The position numbers and the translations under genes are program-made. The notes under the pieces were generated by a model. That model was not told the DNA's origin. It made no database searches and saw only the letters and a list, made by a program, of their open reading frames with translations. Of a stretch of DNA of 14,099 bases, positions 1 to 6,317 are shown piece by piece (the stretch's first letter is position 1; the number at the start of each line of letters is the position of its first letter). Origin of the DNA: Firmicutes bacterium UBA5449 (GTDB lineage Bacteria; Bacillota; SHA-98; UBA4971); contig DIQZ01000028.1 of assembly GCA_002424305.1 (NCBI GenBank), forward strand, positions 9,853 through 23,951, read 5' to 3'.

Positions 1-1017
1 GGATATCTCGTTATAGGCCCAAACCATGATGTCATAGAATGAGTCTGAAAATTCATAGACAGTGTTGAATTCCGGCACAGCTGACAACTCATCAGCTATT
101 TGAGCTTTTCTGCAGCTAGGCGTAATTTGGAACAAGCGGAGAACAAATACGTGGTTCGTTAACCCAAGTTTGGGCCAGTTGAGGTAGAATATCGGAGCCA
201 GGGTCTTCTTTCCGTCAATGCGATCCACTATACCTTCCTTAATCGCCTTGGGATCAAGTCCTGAGATGTCACCGATTTTCTTGAAGTTATATATCTCTTC
301 TGCGGGACGCTTCGTGTTGAGCGCTTCGATAATCCGTAAGTCAACCAAATCCATCTTGTTCTGCATCTTCGCCAATGACTCAATCTGGTTCTTACCCCAG
401 TAGAGCTTTCTATACTCACCCTTCGGTGCGTCAAACATATTCACGTGAGATTCGCGGATATTACGGCGAATAGGACAGAGATGCACAAACTCAACTTCAG
501 GATTGAATTTCCACGGTTCGACTACCTCTGCGAGCAGGTTATCAAGCACACGCATGTGATTACCGTTATAGAAGTCAAAATCACCTCTACACTCAAAACC
601 TGTGCAGATGTCATCTTTAGCCTGGAACCAATCGGCCAGCTTCGCTTTGGCCGCACTGGGAGTTCCCTCTCTTAGCTTGACCAACCAGTAGTAGAGTCCG
701 AATCCACACACCTGGACGTTAGACGTGGCTGCGTACATCACCAGCCTGTCATCATACATCCGCCTCATGCGTTCGATAACTTCCTCTTTTTTGATTCCCA
801 CTGCCTTGGCAACATAATCAACATTGAATACGTCCGGATAAATTTGATATGACGATTTAGCAATGTTGTATGCATCCAGCGAGGGATCATCAAGAGCACA
901 GATACCCGGTTCTGCAAAACCAATTCCTCTTGGAGCAAAATCGTACTTCTGCATCCACTGCTGTTGTTCGTCAGTACCCAACATATAGGTGGGTTCTGAC
1001 TTCGTCTTTTCTGCCAA
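1..1017 (-). CDS. Tandem Lrp/AsnC-like regulator, 3' end missing (runs off left edge)
   Basis: An open frame of 339 codons runs from a TTG at 1017-1015 to the window edge with no stop. TTG is the only usable start: no ATG, GTG or other TTG lies between it and the next upstream in-frame stop, and GAGGAGGG sits 6 nt before it. The protein appears to hold two Lrp/AsnC-type units. Unit one has a helix-turn-helix at about residues 64-95 (VDYVAKAVGIKKEEVIERM) and a ligand-binding-like alpha/beta part at about 105-170. Unit two starts near 222 with MDLVDLRIIEALN, a typical Lrp N-terminus, followed by a second helix-turn-helix and a second alpha/beta part at about 288-339. Lrp proteins are normally about 150 residues with one unit. 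The first unit lacks the classic LDxxDxxIL opening and has an N-terminal extension of about 60 residues. The siroheme decarboxylase subunits AhbA/AhbB share this fold, so an enzymatic role cannot be excluded. Target and ligand are unknown. Confidence 0.72.
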   Translation of the reverse strand, partial: MAEKTKSEPTYMLGTDEQQQWMQKYDFAPRGIGFAEPGICALDDPSLDAYNIAKSSYQIYPDVFNVDYVAKAVGIKKEEVIERMRRMYDDRLVMYAATSNVQVCGFGLYYWLVKLREGTPSAAKAKLADWFQAKDDICTGFECRGDFDFYNGNHMRVLDNLLAEVVEPWKFNPEVEFVHLCPIRRNIRESHVNMFDAPKGEYRKLYWGKNQIESLAKMQNKMDLVDLRIIEALNTKRPAEEIYNFKKIGDISGLDPKAIKEGIVDRIDGKKTLAPIFYLNWPKLGLTNHVFVLRLFQITPSCRKAQIADELSAVPEFNTVYEFSDSFYDIMVWAYNEIS

Positions 1018-1048
1018 GTAAAACCCTCCTCTCTTGTGATAGCCACTA

Positions 1049-1252
1049 TTATGGCTTAATGGCCCAGGTTATGGCTTAATGGCCCAAGTTATGGCCGCCT
1101 ACCTGAGTTATGGCACCACAGTTCCAGCTATGCCTCGATAGCCTAAGTTCCGGCACAATAGCCTAAGTCATCGTGCGACAGTCGCAACCTTACCGCGATA
1201 ACTTGAACTACGGCGCAAGTGCAATATTGCAGTCATAGCCACATAATGGCGC
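1049..1252. repeat. Degenerate tandem array of about 20-bp units
   Basis: About ten head-to-tail units can be laid out with a period close to 20 bp. The two best preserved are adjacent at 1049-1068 and 1069-1088 and differ at one position (TTATGGCTTAATGGCCCARG). Later units begin near 1089, 1108, 1128, 1148, 1168, 1189, 1208 and 1233. They keep a TTATGGC-like head and a GCCYAAG-like tail but drift steadily to the right; one late unit is longer, about 25 bp. The array lies just upstream of the Lrp-like gene on the minus strand, starting about 30 bp before its TTG. It could be a regulator-binding array, since 20 bp is about two helical turns, or decayed transposon-end repeats. Unit boundaries were set by eye. 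Confidence 0.6.
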
Positions 1253-1405
1253 TCACCATGAGCTTAATAGTCGCAAGAACTGTACCAGGTGCTGACAATG
1301 GCTGGGAAAAGGGCTTTTCAACGGGAGAGAGCAGGTATTATCGGAAAAACAGAAGGTACACGTAGGTTTTTGTGAATACACAATACTTGTTAAATAATCT
1401 AACAG
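1253..1405. other. Gap between repeat arrays, no gene seen
   Basis: This stretch separates the 20-bp array from the TGTGTTAG repeats. It holds two small dyads: GAAAAG-GG-CTTTTC at 1306-1319 and TGTTA-N6/7-TAACA near 1388-1403. The minus-strand open frame crossing it (1253-1441) has no ribosome binding site or recognisable composition and is taken as chance. Confidence 0.35.
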
Positions 1406-1508
1406 TGTGTTAGTTATGAGGACACTCCCTGAGTTTCGCAAGAGGACACTTTCAATATGTCAGTTAAGAGCACTCTCTCAATGTGTTAGTTATGAGGACA
1501 CTCTAGGT
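1406..1508. repeat. Direct repeats related to TGTGTTAGTTATGAGGACAC
   Basis: Two nearly identical copies of TGTGTTAGTTATGAGGACAC, each followed by TC, lie about 77 bp apart (about 1406 and 1483). Between them are two diverged relatives: one with AAGAGGACACTTTC (about 1440) and one with TGTCAGTTAAGAGCACTCTC (about 1459). The spacing is 24-28 bp. Several short repeats of this kind near one another are typical of the ends of some insertion sequences such as the IS21 family, but no transposase gene or remnant is present, so that origin is an inference. Confidence 0.5.
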
Positions 1509-1652
1509 TGATCAGGAGTACGCCACGACGCTATGGGCTTACAAGAGAATCCTAAGAATTGATCAAACGGGTGCCGCGGATTGATCGGCAAGACCCCACA
1601 GAGTGATCGAAAATATCAAGGCGCTTTGAGTTGACCGGACGCACTCCCTGGA
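1508..1652. repeat. Direct repeats starting with TTGATC, about 22 bp
   Basis: TTGATC or close variants recur at 1508, 1559, 1581, 1604 (TGATCG) and 1631 (TTGACC). The units at 1559-1580, 1581-1602 and 1631-1652 are each 22 bp long with a loose consensus of TTGATCGGNAAGNCNCCNC. The last unit ends at the base before the TAA stop codon (1655-1653) of the sigma-54 activator. This array directly follows the GAGGACACTC repeats but has an unrelated unit. No transcription terminator for the activator gene could be recognised here. Confidence 0.45.
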
Positions 1653-3614
1653 TTATTCGGCATTAGGACAGTCGATGTTGTACTTACGGAGCTTGTTGTA
1701 GAGGGTATTACGAGCGATGCCAAGGAACTCGGCAGCCTCGGTTATGTTACCCGCACTTTTCTCAATGGCTTGTGCTATAGCGCGTTGTTCGGCTTCCTCC
1801 AGTGAAAACGGACCATCCGTCCCACTGTCATCCGTCACAGAGAATAGGTACTCGGGGAGATGTTTTGGGAGAATTACACCATCTGTGGCAAAAACCACGC
1901 TTCTTTCAATTATATTCCTGAGTTCGCGGACGTTCCCGGGCCAGTTGTATTCTTCCAGTATGGTGATGGCGTCGTCATGCAGGGTATAGCGGATTCCACG
2001 GGAACGAGAATACCTCCTTAGCAAATACTCACTTATTAAAAGGATGTCTTCTCTCCGCTCTGCGAGGGACGGAAGATGCACGCTTATGACATTGAGTCTC
2101 CAGAACAAATCTTCTCTTATATTACCGCGCTTAACCTCATCCCGAGGATCTCTATTCGTGGCGGAGATGATCCTGACGTCTATGGGAATACTCTCACATG
2201 AGCCGATTTTCGTCACTCGCTTCTCTTCCAGAACCCGCAGCAAGCTGACTTGGGTATCTATAGGCATATCCGCGATTTCATCAAGAAGAAGAGTTCCCCC
2301 GTTTGCTTGCTCGAACTTGCCCTTGTGACCGTTCTTACGGGCTCCGGTAAAAGCACCTTCCTCATACCCGAACAGCTCACTCTCAATCAATTCGCGGGGA
2401 ATGGCGCCACAATTGATGGCAATGAACGGTCCTTTCGCCCTTGGACCGGCATTATGGACTGCATGAGCGAAAAGTTCTTTTCCGGTCCCTGTTTGTCCGC
2501 TAATCATAACCGGACAGGATTCTTTCGCTGCTTTGGACAGCATCTCCTTGACTTCACGAATCGCTTGGCTTTCTCCGATAATATCATCAAACGTATAGAA
2601 GGCTTTGTTTTGGTCTTGAGCACCACGATTGGAAAGGACGTTTGGTTTTCTAACAACTACTACGGATCCACACCCGGATCCGTCACGATCCGGAATAGAG
2701 AAACTCCTGACATGGAGCTTTGGAGCACGGGGAGAAGAAGCAGACTTAGAAAACAGTGTGCCTGTGTTAAGTTGGATCAGGTCACAGCCTAGGATTTCCG
2801 CTGCCGGAAGATTGATAACCTTACCCGGATCAACAGACAGGATTTCAGCTGCTTTCGGGTTAATGCTCCGGATATCACCCTTTGCATCCACTGTAATAAT
2901 TGCATCGGACACTGATTCAAAGACTGTTCGGTAGCGGTTACTGATGACCTGGAGAGTCTCTTGGGCTTGAAGCAGTTGCAGCTTGTTTTCAATAGCCGCT
3001 TCCGCAGCGCAGAGCAACGCAAATATCGTGTTATCCAGCCTCAATACCTTATGAAGGTTAGTCGCCAGCCCGAGAACTGCCACAATACTTCCGTCCGCCC
3101 TCTTAATGGGTGCTGCTGCACATGCCCGGTCTTTAAGAATAAGACAATATTTCTCCTCAGCAATAAAGGGCACCGGCTCACAGTGATGCAAAGCGATTCC
3201 CACTGCAGTTGTGCCCACTATTCTTTCATGCCAGCTGACGCCTAATTGAAAATCAAGATTCTCACGGAAGTCGTCCATTATGTTCTTATCACCTATAGCA
3301 TGAAGAACCCAGCCGTCAGCGTCAGTAAGAAAGACCATATAGCCAATTCCATATAAAGCTCGATACAGATCACTCATGAAAGGCTTAATCGTATCTAACA
3401 TTACCTTATTCTGCTTAAGTCTTGCGGACAGCTCGGATTTGCTCAGCATGCAACAATTACCGGAAAGGAACGGGTCAACGTTCCAATCACGACTGCGCTG
3501 CCATGACTGGACTATTATCGGGTCTATACCAATGGGCGATTTTCCATGTTCAATAAAGTCTTTCCAGCCGGCTCGCAGCAGTGATTTTTCCTCGTAATCA
3601 AGCGTAGGCAACAT
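1653..3614 (-). CDS. Sigma-54-dependent enhancer-binding transcriptional activator (AcoR-like)
   Basis: Activators of this family bind upstream enhancer DNA and use ATP hydrolysis to open promoters held by sigma-54 RNA polymerase. The protein has 653 residues. The N-terminal part (about 1-215) includes the SWQRS motif and a GAF-like sensor region typical of AcoR-type proteins. A PAS domain follows (about 224-320). The AAA+ domain covers about 343-575, with Walker A GQTGTGKE at 373-380, the sigma-54 contact loop GAFTGA at 420-425, Walker B LLLDEI at 442-447 and FWRLNV at 504-509. A Fis-type helix-turn-helix lies at about 624-645 (AAEFLGIARNTLYNKLRKY). All core motifs are intact. The ATG has GGGAG 10 nt upstream. 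There is no phosphoacceptor receiver domain, so control is probably by a small ligand bound to GAF or PAS. The gene is divergent from a sodium:solute symporter, which suggests that the symporter substrate or a derived metabolite is the signal; this is inference. Confidence 0.93.
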   Translation of the reverse strand: MLPTLDYEEKSLLRAGWKDFIEHGKSPIGIDPIIVQSWQRSRDWNVDPFLSGNCCMLSKSELSARLKQNKVMLDTIKPFMSDLYRALYGIGYMVFLTDADGWVLHAIGDKNIMDDFRENLDFQLGVSWHERIVGTTAVGIALHHCEPVPFIAEEKYCLILKDRACAAAPIKRADGSIVAVLGLATNLHKVLRLDNTIFALLCAAEAAIENKLQLLQAQETLQVISNRYRTVFESVSDAIITVDAKGDIRSINPKAAEILSVDPGKVINLPAAEILGCDLIQLNTGTLFSKSASSPRAPKLHVRSFSIPDRDGSGCGSVVVVRKPNVLSNRGAQDQNKAFYTFDDIIGESQAIREVKEMLSKAAKESCPVMISGQTGTGKELFAHAVHNAGPRAKGPFIAINCGAIPRELIESELFGYEEGAFTGARKNGHKGKFEQANGGTLLLDEIADMPIDTQVSLLRVLEEKRVTKIGSCESIPIDVRIISATNRDPRDEVKRGNIREDLFWRLNVISVHLPSLAERREDILLISEYLLRRYSRSRGIRYTLHDDAITILEEYNWPGNVRELRNIIERSVVFATDGVILPKHLPEYLFSVTDDSGTDGPFSLEEAEQRAIAQAIEKSAGNITEAAEFLGIARNTLYNKLRKYNIDCPNAE

Positions 3615-3678
3615 ATTGGTTATTCTCCCTATTACAGCGGTTACTTCGCCTCAGAGCAAGACGTTTAGGCTGTTCTTT

Positions 3679-3698
3679 AAGATGTTTGAGCACATCTT
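3679..3698. promoter_or_regulatory. Inverted repeat AAGATGT-N6-ACATCTT
   Basis: A perfect 7-bp dyad with a 6-nt loop lies about 65 bp before the activator start, inside its presumed 5' leader. On the plus strand it is followed by GTATGTTTTT and could act as a weak terminator for plus-strand transcription. It could equally be an operator. The sequence does not decide. Confidence 0.3.
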
Positions 3699-3844
3699 GT
3701 ATGTTTTTAACTTCGACTGATTCGATGCAAATTCCTTGTTACATAACGAAGATTCTTGAACTTGAACCATCAGCCGTGACTCACTTAACACGCAAAAATA
3801 CTGAGGGAATAGTGTAGTAGATTTTGAAAGCACTACTAAATACT

Positions 3845-3872
3845 AATATAGAATGAAAGTTACGAAGGACAA
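3845..3872 (-). promoter_or_regulatory. Candidate sigma-70-type promoter for the activator
   Basis: On the minus strand TTGTCC (3872-3867) and TATATT (3850-3845) are separated by 16 bp. Four of six bases match the -35 consensus and five of six the -10. It would give a leader of roughly 220 nt before the ATG at 3614. The region is AT-rich, so a chance match is possible. Confidence 0.3.
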
Positions 3873-3976
3873 TTAATGCAAGCATAGAATATATAAGTAA
3901 GTTGAGAGACAATAACTAACTGAAGTAACGCCTGCTGCGTCATTGCCGCGTTCTTACTATGTTCCTGCCATTCCCC

Positions 3977-3990
3977 TAGTGGAACCACTA
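3977..3990. promoter_or_regulatory. Dyad TAGTGG-AA-CCACTA, possible activator site
   Basis: A perfect 6-bp inverted repeat with a 2-bp centre lies about 175 bp upstream of the symporter ATG. Enhancer-binding proteins usually bind dyads 80-200 bp upstream of the promoter they activate, so position and symmetry fit. No second copy was found to support the assignment. Confidence 0.3.
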
Positions 3991-4103
3991 TGTGTAACAT
4001 AAGACACAGGCTTTAGAGTGAAATCCGGATACGAAGTTTGAAGGGTAAAATCTAAGCGCACACTTTGATTGGAATTCAACTAAAGGAGGTGTTGTTCGGT
4101 TTT

Positions 4104-4117
4104 CGGAAGCGCTTTCC
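4104..4117. promoter_or_regulatory. cre-like palindrome
   Basis: CGGAAGCGCTTTCC has the AAGCGCTT core of Gram-positive catabolite-responsive elements (TGWAANCGNTNWCA) and differs from that consensus at three of the eleven specified positions. It lies 48 bp before the symporter ATG and just upstream of TATATT (4124-4129), a possible -10 box whose -35 partner is poor. If functional, CcpA bound here would repress the symporter when preferred carbon is plentiful. Confidence 0.35.
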
Positions 4118-4164
4118 TTGGCATATATTAGGAAGCAAAATCTTAAGAAACGGAGGTTACCCAT

Positions 4165-5574
4165 ATGATTCTTTTTATAGTGGTCATCTATATGCTGGCA
4201 ATGCTGGCAATCGGTTGGTGGTCCAGCAAATACTACATTAAGGGTATGACAGACTTCCTTCTGGCGGGCAGAAGACTTGGAGTCCTAATGTGTGCAGGCA
4301 CGCTTGCAGCTACCCACTTCGGCGGTGGAATGGTCATGGGGGGTAGCGAGTATGGTTTCTTGTATGGCTGGTCTGGAGCATGGTACGGCGTATCCTGTGG
4401 TATAGGCATACTTCTTCTGGCCTTCACCACTGCGGGCAAGTTCAGGAACCTGGCTCTTTATACTGTACCTGACTACCTGGAGCAAAGATACGGTGGAAAA
4501 ACCATAAGAGTATTGGGAGCACTTCTTTCCCTTGTTGCCCTCATAGGTATACTGGCTGCCATGGTACTTTCTGCAAGAGGCGCTCTTGGCATATTAGGTA
4601 TTACCGGCAATGTCGGAGCTATTCTCGCTACATTGGTCTTTATTGCGTATACTGCGTTAGGAGGTCTTTGGGCAGCAACAATAACTGACGCCGTTCAATT
4701 AATTATTGCAATCTTCGGCGTAGTATTAGCTGCTATTTTAGTCGTAACCCAAAGCGGTGGTATGGCAGCTCTTTCTGCAACGTTGACCCAACAAGGAGTG
4801 GGATCCGGATACTTTAGCTTTTGGGGTCTCGGCACATCAAGCATAATGTGGCTTTTGCTTCCGACAGTAATGTATACCCTCATCGGGCAAGATTTCTATC
4901 AGAGGCTGTTCGCGGCAAAAGACGGGAATGTGGCTAAGAACGCGTCCATAATCGGCGGCATTCTCATGGTCATCGTTGCCTTTTTCCCAACAATTATCGG
5001 CATGGGAGCAAGAGCACTGTCAGACCTTGAAACCGGAAGCCAGGCTTTCCCATGGGTAGTGCAAAACTTAATGAATCCGGTAATAGGAGGAATAGTTCTT
5101 GCTGCGATATTATCAGCCATAATGTCAACTGCAGACTCGCTCCTAACGGCAGCCACATCTCACATAGTAAAAGACTTCTGGATAGAGACATTCCAGATGG
5201 ATGAGATAAAAGATGAAAAGAAGCTTCTTACCATATCCAGGAACTTTACAGTCATAATAGGTATATTGGGTCTTCTGATAGCACTCGTCATGCCCGGGAT
5301 AATAGATGCGCTCATATACTCCTACACCATGTACAGCGCAGGCGTATTCGTGCCTGTCATAGGCGGGGTCTTGTGGAAATCAGCTACAAGAGAAGGAGCT
5401 CTGGCATCACTGGTAATCGGGTCTGCTGTGGCACTCTGGGGCATACTCACACAAGCTAATCTCTTCGGCGCTCCTGTAGAAATATATGCGGCTTTGATAT
5501 CTCTGGTCATATTCGTTGTGGTATCATTGGCAACCCAATCCCGAAAAATGGATGAGGCTACCGCTGCAAAGTAG
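4165..5574 (+). CDS. Sodium:solute symporter (SSS family), substrate unknown
   Basis: An integral membrane protein of 469 residues, close to the usual length for the PutP/PanF-type SSS family. These proteins import a small organic solute driven by the Na+ gradient. Membrane segments fill most of the chain, starting at residue 1 (ILFIVVIYMLAMLAIGWW). Family marks include DFLLAGRRLG (30-39), GGLWAATITDAVQ (166-178), GQDFYQRLFAAKD (241-253) and, in the helix carrying the second sodium-site Ser/Thr, ILSAIMSTADS (315-325). The ATG is preceded by GGAGG with an 8-nt gap. The next gene downstream, mscL, has its own promoter, so this gene is probably transcribed alone. Its control probably comes from the divergent sigma-54 activator and perhaps the cre-like palindrome. 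SSS proteins carry sugars, amino acids, vitamins or carboxylates; nothing here fixes the substrate. Confidence 0.93.
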   Translation: MILFIVVIYMLAMLAIGWWSSKYYIKGMTDFLLAGRRLGVLMCAGTLAATHFGGGMVMGGSEYGFLYGWSGAWYGVSCGIGILLLAFTTAGKFRNLALYTVPDYLEQRYGGKTIRVLGALLSLVALIGILAAMVLSARGALGILGITGNVGAILATLVFIAYTALGGLWAATITDAVQLIIAIFGVVLAAILVVTQSGGMAALSATLTQQGVGSGYFSFWGLGTSSIMWLLLPTVMYTLIGQDFYQRLFAAKDGNVAKNASIIGGILMVIVAFFPTIIGMGARALSDLETGSQAFPWVVQNLMNPVIGGIVLAAILSAIMSTADSLLTAATSHIVKDFWIETFQMDEIKDEKKLLTISRNFTVIIGILGLLIALVMPGIIDALIYSYTMYSAGVFVPVIGGVLWKSATREGALASLVIGSAVALWGILTQANLFGAPVEIYAALISLVIFVVVSLATQSRKMDEATAAK

Positions 5575-5642
5575 CTAAAGAAGCAGCATGGACTAAACAT
5601 AGACTCACTGATATGACTGCCTTCTTGTTGCGCTGAGACTCA

Positions 5643-5672
5643 TTGACAGCTTCAGCACCTATACTCTATACT
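5643..5672 (+). promoter_or_regulatory. Sigma-70-type promoter of mscL
   Basis: A perfect TTGACA (5643-5648) is followed after 18 bp by TATACT (5667-5672), five of six against TATAAT. It lies about 50 bp before the mscL start and 68 bp after the symporter stop, so mscL can be transcribed independently of the symporter. Confidence 0.7.
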
Positions 5673-5723
5673 ACCAAACGTACAACCAAATGTGGCATCC
5701 CAAAGTGAAGGAGACTTGTGCAT

Positions 5724-6188
5724 ATGTTACAGGAATTTCGCGAGTTCGCTATGCGTGGAAATGTAATAGACATGGCTGTAGGTATAATTATCGGAGGAGC
5801 ATTCGGAAAAATCGTATCTTCACTTGTTAATGACATGATCATGCCTGCAGTAGGAATGCTTCTGGGTAAAGTTGATTTTTCGAACCTTTTTATCAGCTTG
5901 TCAGGAGAAAGCTTCGCTTCACTGGCTGACGCAAAAGCAGCCGGAGCAGCAACCATCAACTACGGCATATTCCTTGGCACCGTAGTTGATTTCATAGTAA
6001 TTGCTTTCGCAATATTCATCATGGTCAGGTGGATGAACCAACTGAGGGCTGTAGCTGAGGCTTCTAAGAAAGAACCGGAGGCCAAGCCTCTGGAGCCCAC
6101 CACAAAAGAGTGTCCTTACTGCTTGTCTATGATCCCCATCAAAGCCATTAGATGCGGACATTGCACTTCAAAACTTTTGGACGAGTAA
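5724..6188 (+). CDS. mscL: Large-conductance mechanosensitive channel with zinc-ribbon tail
   Basis: MscL forms a homopentameric pore in the cytoplasmic membrane that opens under high membrane tension and releases solutes after osmotic downshock. The N-terminus LQEFREFAMRGNVIDMAVG and TM1 segment IIIGGAFGKIVSSLVNDMIMP match the family very closely. TM2 is at about 80-103 (YGIFLGTVVDFIVIAFAIFIM). From ATG 5724 it has 154 residues; a GTG at 5718 would add two. ATG is preferred because AAGGAG lies 10 nt upstream and the protein then begins at the conserved LxEFREF. The usual C-terminal helix region is followed by CPYC (130-133) and CGHC (144-147), a likely zinc ribbon. Such a tail is known in a subset of MscL proteins but is absent from the E. 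coli form. Expression probably comes from the promoter at 5643. Confidence 0.95.
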   Translation: MLQEFREFAMRGNVIDMAVGIIIGGAFGKIVSSLVNDMIMPAVGMLLGKVDFSNLFISLSGESFASLADAKAAGAATINYGIFLGTVVDFIVIAFAIFIMVRWMNQLRAVAEASKKEPEAKPLEPTTKECPYCLSMIPIKAIRCGHCTSKLLDE

Positions 6189-6224
6189 TAATCATAGGAA
6201 CAGACAATTATTGGATTCACTAAG

Positions 6225-6260
6225 CCAACCCCCTGCTTAACCTTGTAAACAGGGGGTTGG
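6225..6260. terminator. Strong hairpin between convergent mscL and mreB
   Basis: CCAACCCCCTG (6225-6235) and CAGGGGGTTGG (6250-6260) form a perfect 11-bp stem with a 14-nt loop. It lies 36 bp after the mscL stop and 57 bp beyond the mreB stop, where a two-way terminator is expected. Neither side has a clean run of T, so it is not a textbook intrinsic terminator. Confidence 0.7.
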
Positions 6261-6317
6261 TCACATTCTTAACCGAATGATTTGCTAATTAGCCCGGCTC
6301 ATGAATAAATGCCAATG

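Larger units (their letters stand above)
3615..4164. promoter_or_regulatory. Divergent control region between activator and symporter
   Basis: This 550-bp intergenic region must hold the promoters of both flanking genes. Visible structure: a 7-bp hairpin at 3679-3698, a TAGTGG-AA-CCACTA dyad at 3977-3990, a palindrome at 4104-4117, and modest sigma-70-like pairs listed separately. A search by eye on both strands for the -24/-12 element (TGGCAC-N5-TTGC) found only fragments with GG and GC at the right distance, such as 4042-4056, and none convincing. The minus-strand open frame at 3651-3833 has no ribosome binding site and is not counted as a gene. Confidence 0.5.

Noticed and set aside
765..1046. 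93-codon minus-strand frame starting with GTG at 1046
   Set aside because: It overlaps the 339-codon Lrp-like frame in another phase. The longer frame has the better ribosome binding site and recognisable domains.
1253..1441. 62-codon minus-strand frame
   Set aside because: No ribosome binding site and no recognisable features; it runs through the gap between repeat arrays.
1049..1652. Possible CRISPR array
   Set aside because: The units are directly adjacent, with no constant repeat alternating with unique spacers, and they diverge continuously; no cas gene is present.
2250..2792. 180-codon plus-strand frame
   Set aside because: It lies entirely antisense to the AAA+ and PAS coding region of the activator, which is clearly real.
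3651..3833. 60-codon minus-strand frame in the divergent control region
   Set aside because: No ribosome binding site and composition unlike a protein; it sits in the activator leader.
4082..4094. AAAGGAGG followed by GTG/TTG codons, a possible extra gene start before the symporter
   Set aside because: The gap from the site to GTG 4089 or TTG 4092 is too short and the frame stops inside the symporter after about 50 codons with no recognisable product. It could be a leader peptide, but the support is weak.
4118..4135. TTGGCATATATTAGGAAGC as a sigma-54 promoter of the symporter
   Set aside because: The GG and GC pairs are three bases too far apart for a -24/-12 element.
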